Part shown: positions 1 to 10,499 of the stretch, piece after piece
How positions within the stretch are numbered: the first letter of the stretch is position 1
How the letters are laid out: every line of letters starts with the position of its first letter
Origin: Mycoemilia scoparia
Lineage: Eukaryota > Kickxellomycota > Kickxellomycetes > Kickxellales > Kickxellaceae
Direction: 5' to 3'
Assembly (NCBI GenBank): GCA_027575805.1
Contig: JANBPU010000006.1
Location: 242,344-306,343 of the forward strand
DNA: 64,000 nt
Translations under genes and position numbers: made by a program
The notes under the pieces: model-generated
Database searches by the model: none
What the model saw: the letters and a program-made list of their open reading frames with translations, nothing else
What the model was told of the DNA's origin: nothing

Positions 1-3000
1 ACGTTGCGCTTAGACAGGTCAATCTTCGAGTCAAATATTTCAATAATCTTGGACGGACTGGTGTTTTTACCAACAGATTTTGGACGTATCAAGAGTGGGT
101 TCATCCCATATTTCTTTCGAAATGCGCCAAGACGCTGGACAATATGGTCGTTGATATGGCTACGCATTTTGTCCAGCCACTCTGGAGTGCACCACTTTGT
201 AAAGCGTGGTTCAGCCAGCTCCTTATCAACAAGCTCCTTGATGTAGAAGGGTGGGAGAACAGAATTAGACTTGGAGTAGGGGAAGCATTCCATCGAGTGC
301 AGCCAGTTGCGATCGAACACAATAGGGGCACCTTCGCCTTCAAGCTCTGCAGGGTCAAGGGCATCGCCGCCATAGGTGAACTGGATCATATCACCAGTTG
401 ATCCACGCACAGACAAGTCATAGTGAGCTGTTAGATCCTCAAGGCCTTTGACTAAACGTCGCTGCATATAGCCAGTTTCGGCCGTCTTGACTGCAGTATC
501 GACAAGACCTTCACGACCAGTAACGGCGTGGAACAAGAATTCTGTTGGCGAAAGCCCTGTGAAGAAGCTGTCACTAACAAAGCCTTTAGCATCGGGCGAC
601 ATTGTGTGTTTCTTGAAGTGAGGCAAAGTACGATCGGTAAAGCCATTGGAGATACGATTGCTGTTTACAATCTGCTGGCCGACACAAGCAACCATCTGAC
701 ACACATTGAGAGAAGAGCCCTTCGACTTACAGGTTGCCATAATAAGCGGCGCGTTGTAACGGCCCAGCTCTTGCAGGCATACATTACCAGCATCTTCACG
801 GACCTTAGACAATAGACCAGAAATCTTGACCTCAAGAGTTTGATCCTCATCGCAGCCCGGAAGATTCTCGAGTTTTCCTGCTCTTCTCTGGGCAATGAGA
901 TTGTCACAAAGCTTGTACGCATCTTCAATAAGCGCATCTTTTCTATTACGAAGTACTTCACCAGGCATAACATCTGACAGGCCAATAGAGAATCCTTCAT
1001 TACAACTCCAACGCGCAGAAAGCTTTGCCAGCCTGTTCATGATCTGGGCTGCTTCGACAGTTCCATAGTCACGCAAAACAACGAAGAAGATAGAATTCTT
1101 CTTGCCGTCACCAACAATCGATTTGTCAAGAGCGCCACTGAGAAGTTCGCTGTTTCTAATAATGATCCAACCATCGGCAGGGCACAACTCGGGAGCCCTC
1201 TTTTCGCCAGATTTGGGCTTCATGTACGAGTTGGTCTTGGTTTCAAGATTCACACGAACAGCAACCTTTTTGTTTGGTCTCATTAGTACATTGACAATCT
1301 GCTTTCCAGACCATAATCTACGAGGCTTGATAATGCAGGGCGGTGGAATATCAATCTTGACATCAGCATCAAAGCAGTATGAGCAGATCTGCACAAATTG
1401 GGAGCGATCATAGAACCTATCTTTTTGAGTAATAAGGTAAGCTGTTGTGATGAAATCCTGGGTGGCACCGATAATAGGCTCACCATTGCGAGGCGTGACC
1501 AGGTTGTTCTTTACTCCCATCAGGTTGATTGCCTCCATCCTGGCCTCCTCGGTTTGTGGAAGATGGAGGTTCATCTCATCACCATCAAAATCGGCGTTAT
1601 ATGGAGTACAGACACATTCATTGAATCTGAAAGTCCTCCAGGGCTTTACTCTTGCTTTGTGGGCCATAATTGAGAGCCTGTGCAATGATGGCTGACGATT
1701 AAACAACACAATGTCACCATCCTTAAGGTGTCGCTCTACAACATCGCCAACACGCAAGCGGGCAGCAACATCATTTCTATTACCGTATTTCAACGAGCGC
1801 TTGAATTCATTGGTGATGTTGACGAAGTTTGCACCAGGATGAACATCAGGTCCATTTCTAATGAGCTGCCTCAAATACTCAATGTTGTGCTTGGTGACTC
1901 GATCAGGATAGGTTAGCTTCTTAGCCACAAGCTCCGGAACCGCCACTTCGTCGATGTGCATGTTTGGATCTGGCGAGATTACAGTACGGCCAGAAAAGTC
2001 AACACGCTTCCCGGACAGATTACCACGGAAACGGCCCTGCTTTCCCTTAAGACGCTGGGTATAACCCCTGATGGGCTTCGCATTCATCGCCCCAGACATG
2101 CTAGAAACATCACTGCCAATGTACATTGCCACACAAATGGACATAAAATCCCATTGCTCCATGATCTTCGATGTTTGGGATCCACTTTCGATACCAGTTT
2201 TGATTAAAGCATTGCACATCAATATCTCACAAAGCTTTACGGTTAGGTCGTCTTCGTTTGTAGCGCCATCCTGGGCAACGGAGGGTCGGATACAAACAGG
2301 TGGGACAGGTATGGCAGTCCAAAGTAGTCGCTCAGGCCGACCTGCTTGTGGATCAAGACCCAGGACCTCGCAGTCATCTGCTGTGATCATTCGGAAGAGC
2401 CTATACACTCGCAATGGGGTCATTTCTTCGAAGGTTTTGTTCATATGTGCCTTCAGCTCTGGAACTCCCTTTAGGGCATTCAGCATTGTCTTTTTAAATG
2501 CCTCAGCCTCGTCTGCTACAGACTTTTTACGGAACTTATCGTGCACAATCTTCATGGCAGCAGCCTTCTTCACAACGCCGTTGACACTGTCACAATGGGG
2601 ACAACGTGTGGCCTTTACGCACTGGACATTGACCTTTTTAATAGTATCTTTTATTTGTAGTCCGTCAAGCCCGGGAGTACGCAAGCGCTTCAAGAAAACT
2701 CTCTTTTCTTCTTCATCAAGAAGAACTCTGGCACAAGTCTATATACAAACAATTCTTGGTATTAGCATGTGACTACATCACGAGTATTTAGCTTGGTAAT
2801 ACGGTAATTAAATGGGGCTTACCTTGCAGATACATTGGAGAATCTGCAATATTGCCTTGAAGTAGCCAACATGAAACACAGGTACACAGAGGTTGATATA
2901 GCCCCAATGTCCTATACAGTTTTGCAAATTTTGCCCACAAGTGCCGCATATATCTTGTTTCCCAGATACGCCCTACACGTATAAAGTTTTAAATTATTAG

Positions 3001-3389
3001 CGTTATTTTTTGAAAGTATTTTGGTTGGAAACACGTAGCCCTCTAGCCAAAATCCATAAAGAATCGCTCAACATTGCCAGCAGCCATATATCAATCCTTA
3101 CCATTTTGGTATCTAGAACACCATGTTCTAAAGGTTTGTGATCCTCGAGTGTGTATAGATCCCTCTGAGTAATCTCGACCTCAGATGCCTGACGAATATC
3201 ATCTGCGCTCTGTATCCCGAACTGGATATATTTTCTATACCCGAACATCAACCAAGTCATAAGCTCGTTCTTGAAAGTTTGCAATCCTGGGCACCATAGA
3301 GACATTGCTCTATAAGTGTCCTGCAATTGGAAACGAAGGTCATGTACTTACATTTTTTTGGGTACTTGATCTACTACATGCTCCTTCAT
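1..3389 (-). CDS. RPC1: RNA polymerase III largest subunit (RPC1/RPC160), C-terminus cut by window edge
   Basis: This is the catalytic largest subunit of nuclear RNA polymerase III, which makes tRNA, 5S rRNA and U6. Exons read 3389-3352, 3234-3102, 2972-2823 and 2738-1 (open at the edge), joined by GT-AG introns with consistent phase. About 1019 codons are present and roughly 400 C-terminal residues lie outside the window. The N-terminus runs from a 38-nt first exon into [13 protein letters not shown], as expected for RPC1. A Cys/His zinc region follows ([16 protein letters not shown]). The active-site Mg-binding motif [12 protein letters not shown] lies near residue 488. The flanking ECVCTPY and LPQTEEAR distinguish Pol III from the Pol I and Pol II paralogues. 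The start ATG at 3389 is supported by the conserved MKE...PKK beginning. Recognition is very secure; only the exon 1 boundary is inferred. Confidence 0.95.
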
Positions 3390-3814
3390 TGTGAAAACAG
3401 AAGGCTAGTTGTCAAGAGCCACTTGGTACGGATAATCGTATACGCTATTGTGTGTATGCTAGGTTATGTTTTGTGCACGTATGTGTATATTGCCACTAGG
3501 ACCCAAATTAAAGGAATTATAAGGTGGTATTATTAAAAGAGGGTGACAAGAGAAATGACAAATGAAGAGGCTATTCTCTCTCTTGCATACTTTTTTAAGT
3601 GCTGGTGAGTCTAATATATGCCGTGAAAAACACAATATTTTAGCTCTGCACTTTTGGCAAAATAAGATCATCAAGCCTAATGGACACACAAAAATGCATT
3701 TAAATCACTCGATCTGGTAATCCAAGCAATAATGTCAGCCCATGAACCTAGCGAGATTGCGGTATGGGAACTGAAATGTTTGTTGCTTAAACAAAATTAA
3801 AAATAAAATCTGAA

Positions 3815-4084
3815 ATATGAGTGATTATATTTGAAGGATACCCATATGTGTCAAAGTTCACAAGGCCTTGGGCAAAGTGGGTCCCCAGAAATAGTTGCAT
3901 ATGGATTAGCTGGCGGTTGAGCCAGAATCCGAGGGTCTATTTCGGCTTACCATAGATTCGATCACTAGCGAAATCCCCCCATTTGCTAACAAATTATGGC
4001 CAACGATTATAGTCACAATCAGAGCCAAATTGATATCCAGTTTTACTGGTGAACTTTCACCCTTCAAAAATTATCTCCCATATA
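3815..4084. mobile_element. MITE-like family A, long copy (about 270 bp)
   Basis: The left end matches the family A terminus (ATATGAGTGATTATATTTGA against the common ATATGGGCGATTATTTTTGA). The right end carries the inverted form (CCCTTCAAAAATTATCTCCC). Between them is the family internal block with ACTGGTGAA and GATTATAGTCACAATCA, plus about 150 extra bases not present in the 115-125 bp copies. No ORF for a transposase is visible, so it would be non-autonomous. Confidence 0.7.
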
Positions 4085-4502
4085 TCCAATGGGCTTGCTG
4101 TTATTACCTGCCAAGACATTTTATAAAGAATGGTGTTAGTGGTGTATCTCTGCGCAAGAATAACTTCTATGAATGAACTAGCAATTGCATATGAAGTTAA
4201 GGCCAAAGGATTAAGTATAAATATGGTTTGAGTTTTCCAATCCCCACTTTATTTACCAACTTTCTTTTTATAAAATATTAAAACATAAGAACTTAAATAT
4301 TGTCCAAAAGACATAACCTCTATCCTATCTCACAAAATCACCAAACACACACCTCTAATGAATGGTGACTATTTTAATCATATATTTATCAATTCATACA
4401 ATATACTATAAAATCAATTGTTTAAGTAGAAATATTAAAAGAAAAGCCAATGAGGCATATCAAGGACAAGTCTTCAGCAATTGCTGAAAGAGGCATTAGA
4501 AT

Positions 4503-4660
4503 CTGGACTCAAGTATCCGATGTTTGAGAGTCGTCCTCTTGGGCTGTCACAGAATCGCAGTCTGGACACAAACCGAAACCGACTGAGATTTGTGTCCTGA
4601 ATGCGATTCTAATCTCACCAAAGAGGACCACACACCCAAACATTGGATACTTGAGTTCAG
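4503..4660. repeat. Long imperfect inverted repeat (hairpin), about 70-bp arms
   Basis: The left arm, 4503-4572, is the reverse complement of the right arm, 4589-4660, with roughly 85% identity by eye and a 16-nt loop. Diagnostic paired words are CTCAAGTATCC with GGATACTTGAG, GTCCTCTT with AAGAGGAC, and GAATCGCA with TGCGATTC. It does not share ends with MITE families A or B. It could be a collapsed foldback element or an RNA hairpin source. Confidence 0.8.
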
Positions 4661-5099
4661 AAATAGTAAATCCTGAGAACAACTCATCTTTGTTTAAAAC
4701 CTTGTGAAATCTTTCCGGCTTTTAGAAATCTCAAATGTCTTTTAAATATTAACAAATCAATAGCACATAATACACTTTTCTTAGCGAGTCTTTTAGCATG
4801 GCCATACATAGTAGCAAAAAACACATATGGAATATCGTTGGGTAAATGCTTGAATTAGGCTGTGTCAGCCAGTTCTCTGCTGCCATTTTGAATGTTCTCT
4901 TTATTCCCTTGACTTTTTCTGTCGGTCTAAATAACATATATGTATTTATACATGTCTTTAGAAAGGCCTTGTCTAAAAAAAGATTTTATTCTTTGGGATC
5001 ACTCATATTTTCAAGTATTCGCTGTTGTTTATTTCTTTTAACATATTTATTTACTTTTATTCATTTATATTTGTTTTAATAATAGCCTGATACTCGAAT

Positions 5100-5288
5100 A
5101 TGTGCAAATACTATTACGCATGCAATCACACAATGCCGTGCCATACTGGCACTTGTGGGCCACAGACAAGAGTTGGCGGAAAGGGCAAGTGCCCAGTATG
5201 CATTTCAACAGAAATAAATGTTGGTACTTTACCAACAGAAAGTCCTCAAGATACACAGGCAACTGCCAAAACTGATAAACGAACATAG
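5100..5288 (+). CDS. Possible Cys/His-rich microprotein (62 aa)
   Basis: This short intact frame begins MCKYYYACNHTMPCHTGTCG and continues through KGKCPVC to a Thr/Lys-rich tail. Five Cys and two His are packed into the first 36 residues. The Met-Cys-basic-Tyr opening followed by spaced Cys/His resembles a type of very small zinc-binding-looking protein common in fungal genomes; that likeness is from memory and not a family assignment. No signal peptide is seen. It stands alone between two repeats, with the hairpin upstream and family A copy A2 downstream. It may equally be a chance frame; codon use cannot be judged over such a length. Confidence 0.35.
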   Translation: MCKYYYACNHTMPCHTGTCGPQTRVGGKGKCPVCISTEINVGTLPTESPQDTQATAKTDKRT

Positions 5289-6090
5289 GCAACACGATCA
5301 AAACTAATAAATAGAAGATTCTAAACTGGATTATTGATTGGTTGCATGTGATTTTTTCGCCATAGTGGGAATTAGAGTTCTATTTATCCCATGTTGTTGT
5401 CATGGTTTAATGAAAATTAGCATTTATATGGATCGGAACAAAACTTGGTGTATTTAAAGCTTAAGGGTTAAAGAAACAGAGAGAAAGAGCAGTTGAGATT
5501 GACCTGTATTTATAGGGGAAAATAATGATACATTGAAGCATCTGTGTGTGATGCCATTCATTCTGATGACGATATAGCGGCATTCCCATTTGATGCGTGG
5601 TACTAAGTACTTTGGCTAAAGAGTAGGTAGAGGGTTGGCTCTATCTGGGTTTTATTCATATTATCCTGATTGTTATTAGACATACTTTAGTAGTTTCATG
5701 GAAGTGTAATGACCAGCAGATGCCAACTTTAATCACGTTTATATAATGAAATTAATGATGAATGACAAGTGGTTATTGAACTTGATATTTAAAAAACAAA
5801 ATAACTCAACCATGTGGGAGATAATTTTCGAAAGGTGGCTGCTTGCTAGCAAATGATAGTCACTCACTCGGCTGTGATTGCCCCTATAACAATCGCTGAC
5901 CACCAAAGGCCACCCTTCAAAAACTACCAGCCATACGTTCAATTTCTTTCCATGGCTGATTTTCCAGCCATACGTTTCAAATATTATCCATATTCGTTGA
6001 ATATTAATTTTATTTTATTGTGAAAAAGGAATTTAAACCTATACCATGACTACACACACACACTTAAATATTGAATTCTGGACAAATGAG
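5289..6090. other. Intergenic with one MITE copy
   Basis: Separates the possible microprotein from the 3' end of the P5C dehydrogenase gene. Apart from the family A element at 5812-5936 nothing coding is evident. The stretch immediately next to the P5CDH stop (5990-6080) is AT-rich and is probably its 3' untranslated region. Confidence 0.6.
5812..5936. mobile_element. MITE-like family A copy
   Basis: About 125 bp, starting ATGTGGGAGATAATTTTCGA and ending with the inverted CCCTTCAAAAACTACCAGCC. The internal block CTGTGATTGCCCCTATAACA is shared with the copies near 31.3 kb, 30.1 kb and 63.8 kb. Confidence 0.75.
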
Positions 6091-7821
6091 TTATTGGTTA
6101 GAAGGGTAGTTGAAATCCTCCAAGGGAATAAAGTTCTCCTTGATGGAGCGAGGCGATACGAATCTGTGCAAGAGGTTGGCACTGCCACCCTTATCGTTAG
6201 TACCAGATGCCCGTGCACCTCCGAAAGATTGCTGGCCAACAACAGCACCAGTGCACTTGTCGTTGACGTAGAAGTTGCCAGCAGCATGGGTAAGCTTGCT
6301 AGTAGCGTATACTGCGGCATTTCTGTCCTGCGAGAAGATTGCGCCAGTCAAACCATAGCTTGCAGTAGAGTTGGCTAGTTCGATGGCACCATCAAAGTCT
6401 TCAGCAGGATAAACATAGGCGGTAACGACAGGCCCAAAGATCTCCTCCTTCATGGTCTTTGTGAATGGGTCCTTGGTCTCAACAACAGTAGGCTGGATAA
6501 AGTAACCAGTCGATTCATCATACTTGCCACCAGCAATGATCTCGCACTCTGGAGCGTTGCGAGCATGCTCAATGTAGCCGGTGATCTTGTCAAATGCTAG
6601 CTTATTGATAACTGGGCCCATGAAGTTGCTGGGATCAGTGATGTTTCCAACCTTGATGCTGTTGACCTTTTCAACAAACTCCTTCTTAAACTGCGGCCAC
6701 AGGTTGTCAGGTACATACAGGCGAGAAAGGGCAGAGCACTTCTGACCCTGGAACTCGAAGGCTGCACGAACAGATTGGTTGACAGCATTAGTGACATCGG
6801 CAGATTTGTGAAGAAGATGGAAGTTCTTGCCGCCAGTTTCACCAACAATGCGGGGATAGCCACGGTACTTGTCGAGGTTGTTGGAGATCTCCTTCCACAA
6901 GTCCTTGAAGACCTTTGTGCTTCCAGTGAAGTGAAGGGATGAGAACTCTGGGTGATCAAAGATCTTTCTAGTGATTTCAGCTGCAGGCCCCGGAATGAAC
7001 TGGATAACACCGTCGGGAAGACCAGCTTCTTGGAGGATCTGATAGATAACATAGTTGGAAAGCGTAGCAGCTGGAGCAGGCTTCCAGACAACAGTGTTGC
7101 CCATGAGGGCAGGAGCTGTGGCCAAGTTGGCACCAATAGCAGTGAAGTTGAAGGGAGAAACAGCGTAAACAAAACCTTCTAGGGGACGGTGTTCAACTCT
7201 GTTCCAGATACCCCTGGAGTTGGCGGCGGGCTGGCTGCTATAAACCTCTTCAGAGAACTTGACGTTATAGCGCAAGAAGTCGCAAGTCTCAGCAGCAGCA
7301 TCGATCTCTGCCTGCCAGATATTCTTGCCCTGACCCAACATGGTGGCAGCCATAGCCTTGTAGCGATACTTTTGGCTAAGAAGATCAGCAGCGCGCAAGA
7401 AAATGGCCTGTCGATCGTAGATCGGTAGGTTTTCCCACGATGATTTGGCGGCCAAGGCACCTTCTATGGCTTCCTCGACATGTTCGGGACCGGCGTTTTC
7501 GTAAGTACAAAGCACCTTGCTATGCTCACTAGGCATAAACTGCCTTTCTACATTACCAGTTTTGACCTCCTTGCCGTTGATGATTAGCGGAACGTGCTGT
7601 GGGCTTTGTGAGCGGAGCTCTTCAACAGCTTGCATGAGCTTCTCGCGCTCTGGGCTGTTGGGAGCATATGTAGGGTTAGGCTCGTTAGTGATCTCGGGAA
7701 GTTTGTGATTGCCGAGCTGGTGGACGCGGTATGTGGCGTAGTTAGGGACTGCTCTCGAAGTAGAGAGGAAGCGCTGGGCAGCAAGACCCTGGCGAGCAGA
7801 AACAGACCTAGAAGCGAACAT
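6091..7821 (-). CDS. PUT2: Delta-1-pyrroline-5-carboxylate dehydrogenase, mitochondrial
   Basis: This 576-residue protein is the second enzyme of proline catabolism, oxidising glutamate semialdehyde/P5C to glutamate with NAD+ in the mitochondrial matrix. The gene is a single exon. The N-terminus (MFASRSVSARQGLAAQRFLS) is Arg/Ser-rich without acidic residues, as in a mitochondrial presequence. Aldehyde dehydrogenase features are clear: SPFNFTAIG near residues 222-230, the general-base Glu328 in GETGGKNFH, and catalytic Cys362 in FQGQKCSALSRLY. The spacing and the FQGQKCSA context match the ALDH4 (P5CDH) class rather than other aldehyde dehydrogenases. The C-terminal block SFGGARASGTNDKGG is also typical. 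No proline oxidase gene is seen nearby. The absence of introns contrasts with most neighbours. Confidence 0.96.
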   Translation of the reverse strand: MFASRSVSARQGLAAQRFLSTSRAVPNYATYRVHQLGNHKLPEITNEPNPTYAPNSPEREKLMQAVEELRSQSPQHVPLIINGKEVKTGNVERQFMPSEHSKVLCTYENAGPEHVEEAIEGALAAKSSWENLPIYDRQAIFLRAADLLSQKYRYKAMAATMLGQGKNIWQAEIDAAAETCDFLRYNVKFSEEVYSSQPAANSRGIWNRVEHRPLEGFVYAVSPFNFTAIGANLATAPALMGNTVVWKPAPAATLSNYVIYQILQEAGLPDGVIQFIPGPAAEITRKIFDHPEFSSLHFTGSTKVFKDLWKEISNNLDKYRGYPRIVGETGGKNFHLLHKSADVTNAVNQSVRAAFEFQGQKCSALSRLYVPDNLWPQFKKEFVEKVNSIKVGNITDPSNFMGPVINKLAFDKITGYIEHARNAPECEIIAGGKYDESTGYFIQPTVVETKDPFTKTMKEEIFGPVVTAYVYPAEDFDGAIELANSTASYGLTGAIFSQDRNAAVYATSKLTHAAGNFYVNDKCTGAVVGQQSFGGARASGTNDKGGSANLLHRFVSPRSIKENFIPLEDFNYPSNQ

Positions 7822-9233
7822 TTTGGCAGCTATCCTTGACGAAAGAAAGCGTACGTGTATATAGCGAAAAGTTTAAAGTGTAGAGAAAAAAGGAATACGG
7901 TGGACTGGTCTTTTATAAATGTGCTGAGTGATACCGAAGCCACTACCAATCTATGCGAATCCAAAGCGTGCAAGTAGGAATAGACTTGAACAGGGTATGA
8001 TGAGGCGGCATCCTCTGCTTTTGCCCTGTGCTAATAAGAGATTCTTATTGGTGCATGCTTATATGTCGATTACAGTACATCATCGTCTTTTTGGCTCACC
8101 CCCTTATCCAAAGGCCTTCAAGTGTAAAATTTACCTGTGTTGGTAGAGTGATCAACAAGGTGGTCAAAGCGAGGAAAATTTGCTACAAAAGTGACCCACT
8201 ACAACCACTCGCTGTTCTACTACTGAAGCTTCAAGGCTCTTGGCTGTAGAGCCTAGGATTTTCATAATCCAATACCCTTTGCTGTGTTCCTTTCTAATGC
8301 CCAAACACGATAATACCAAAAAGAGCCCTGTGGGACAGTGAGTCCGCATTCTTAAATTCTTGTGAAAGGTGCTCTGCACTTATTCCAAGCCGGGTATTGA
8401 GGCGACAACCTTAAACCAACGCAACTTGAGTCAAAGCAAATGTCCATCTAGTCGACTCCTAGGTTGCAGCACCAAATACATATCCAAAGCTAGTGATTGT
8501 CGTCGTTGGGGGACTGTTTGTGGCTTGGTTAAAATATTCATACTGCTGCGAGTAGCATCGCAAGGTGTCTCAGTCACTTTGGACAACTGTGCTGAAGCTT
8601 CATCTTTACTAATCAAGGCAGTTGAGCCATAAATACCATCAAGAAACAGCCGCCAATGAATGAGTCCATACTAAAAGAGGGACAATGAGCCTCATTTGTC
8701 TTAACTTGAGTATGCTTGAAATAATTTTTACTGCCTCACCATCCTGCTGCGAGATCATCAAGTCTATTGTTAGCCTATGATGTTACTATGTATCTCGATA
8801 ATACCCAATAAATCAGCTTTTAATGCAATACTGTAAGCATTGAATCATCATTTTGTGTATTTGTCTTTAGACTCGCAGCATCCTAAACCCACTATGGCAT
8901 GTGAACTTGTATTTGTTCAACGCTATATAAAACTGGATTGCCTGCGGATCCCAAGACATTAGTTTGGCTTTGGAACATAGGCTACAAAGGCACATGGTCT
9001 AGCGCTCATTATGGAAACTGATGTCATAAACACATCAGCACCAGGTATTTCGAACTTATAGTATAACTCAAAGTTTGTCTTTAACCAAAAAACAAAAGCA
9101 TGGTAAACAAGCTCCCAGAGTCCAGCCTTAATCTGGCTCTTTTAACAATATCAATGCAGCATTTTTTACCTGATAATAAATGATGATAATGGTATTTTAT
9201 AAAATGCCATTAATTTTTGTAAAATAAAGTATT
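7822..9233. other. Intergenic, 1.4 kb
   Basis: Holds the P5CDH promoter side (7822-8000) and the 3' flank of mL50. Short frames near 8164-8379 and 8369-8632 overlap on opposite strands, have no recognisable domain and cannot be joined to neighbours by good splice sites, so they are not called. Confidence 0.6.
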
Positions 9234-10161
9234 TTAGTTATAAGCATGTAGTTTGCGCTGATGCTTGTGGAAGGGAACGAATGTAAGGTTGGGTGGTAGC
9301 TGGCTCTCATTTTCTTCAAAGTATTTCGCAACAGGATGCTTGCTATCGGCGGCATCTGGCTTTGTAGTGTAGTAGCTGTAGAGATCCTGCCCAGAATTTA
9401 TATGCTCAAGTGCGCGATCTGGGATATGCTTTTCTAGTACTTCAATGGCCTTGGAAAGTACCTAGAGTTTTACAAACATACATACATACATATTTTAGAT
9501 AAAATGTTAAATAAACGGCAAGCTCCACATCAAAAGTGAACCAACTTGTACACCAATGCCCCATGCAAATTTGGTGGTCCAAACAGTATACATTTTAGGC
9601 TGGTACTGGAGGTATTATTTTGGCACACCTTTGGTGGAGGCTCTTCCAAATGCATTTGCTGATTGGTGGTTTTTCAAATATATGGTTGCTTACCTCGAGC
9701 TTTTGTGATGGGCTATCGAATGTTACTGACTTCCAGTCTCCATCTGATAGAGGGTTGATGATTTCTTTTAGCTTGGATTCAACAAACTCTGGGTCATGCA
9801 CATATGTAGGCTCTCTAAAACAGATGATTTCGATATATATTAGTGTTAGTATATCCAGATCTTTTACATATCTCGTATAACGGTAGATTGTTTTCTATGA
9901 TCCTTGATCCCATTGAACTTACTTGAATCTATATATGTTGGATCTATCATAGCCTTCTTCTGACAAGTTTTTGACTTCCTCTAGTAATTCAGACTCGGAT
10001 TCTGCTACCTTCTCAATTAACTCTTGCTGCTGCTGCTCTTGTGGTTTTTTACCAAAAAGACTACCAAAAAGACCTGCTTGTTCTGCTCTACTAGTGTGAA
10101 GGTGTCTTGTGGTAAGACCAGATCTAGTTGATAATGTGGAAAGCAATTTACGGCAATTCAT
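9234..10161 (-). CDS. Mitochondrial large ribosomal subunit protein mL50
   Basis: A 195-residue mitoribosome component built from exons 10161-9923, 9814-9694 and 9461-9234. The Arg/Ser/Thr-rich N-terminus (MNCRKLLSTLSTRSGLTTRH) looks like a matrix-targeting signal. The diagnostic fold lies in exons 2-3: the FVESKLKEII helix, DGDWKSVTFDSPSQKLE, then HIPDRALEHINSGQDLYSYY and the terminal LPPNLTF. These align in order with the L50 family, including the final LPPNL. Joining exon 2 to exon 3 restores the family spacing exactly, which supports skipping the 232-nt intron 2; that intron carries a family B repeat. It faces NOC4 across 338 bp, so the two may share a promoter. The gene symbol differs between organisms (yeast MRPL13). 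Confidence 0.85.
9513..9652. mobile_element. MITE-like family B copy inside mL50 intron 2
   Basis: About 140 bp. In this orientation it matches the reverse complement of the PDX1-intron copy at 46165-46306. Shared words include CAAATTTGGTGG, TACATTTTAG, CTGG..TGGAG.TATTATT.TGG and CTCTTCCA. It occupies most of the 232-nt intron, so it probably created much of the intron length. Confidence 0.7.
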
Positions 10162-10499
10162 TGTACTGTTAATGTTGGTGGGATAATTTTCAAGTAGAAA
10201 TTAAATAAAAAAGCAAAAAAAGTCAATACAAGAAGGGGTGCCAATTTAAACAAGGTCTTGATAGGCTCAAAGCTGCCATTGGAATAACCTCTGTCTAAGC
10301 ACTTTCCTTAACTACAGAGAGACTATCTCAAGATAATTTATGCTTAGATTGATTACACAGCTCACTCGATGTGATCAAATATTTTTTTTAAAAATTAGTG
10401 CTAAAAATGTAGTTAGTCAAACAAACTAAAAATCGTACTTTGCCTTTTTACTACAAAAACATCATCCTTTAAACCACATAGTTGTAAATAACCGTACCA
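10162..10499. promoter_or_regulatory. Shared intergenic promoter region, mL50 (-) and NOC4 (+)
   Basis: The 338 bp between the two start codons must contain both promoters. It is AT-rich with several A-runs. No specific factor site could be identified with confidence. Confidence 0.5.

Larger units (their letters stand above)
3390..5099. other. Intergenic, AT-rich, repeat-bearing
   Basis: About 1.7 kb upstream of RPC1 without a convincing gene. It holds a long MITE-like copy at 3815-4084 and a strong hairpin at 4503-4660, listed separately. The open frames here are short, AT-rich and lack recognisable domains or splice-linked partners. Confidence 0.6.

Noticed and set aside
4846..5079. Plus-strand 77-codon hydrophobic ORF
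   Set aside because: Phe/Leu/Ile-rich content follows from T-rich DNA; low complexity and no family.
8164..8632. Opposing short ORFs downstream of P5CDH promoter
   Set aside because: Overlap on both strands, no domain, no splice partners and no composition typical of coding DNA.
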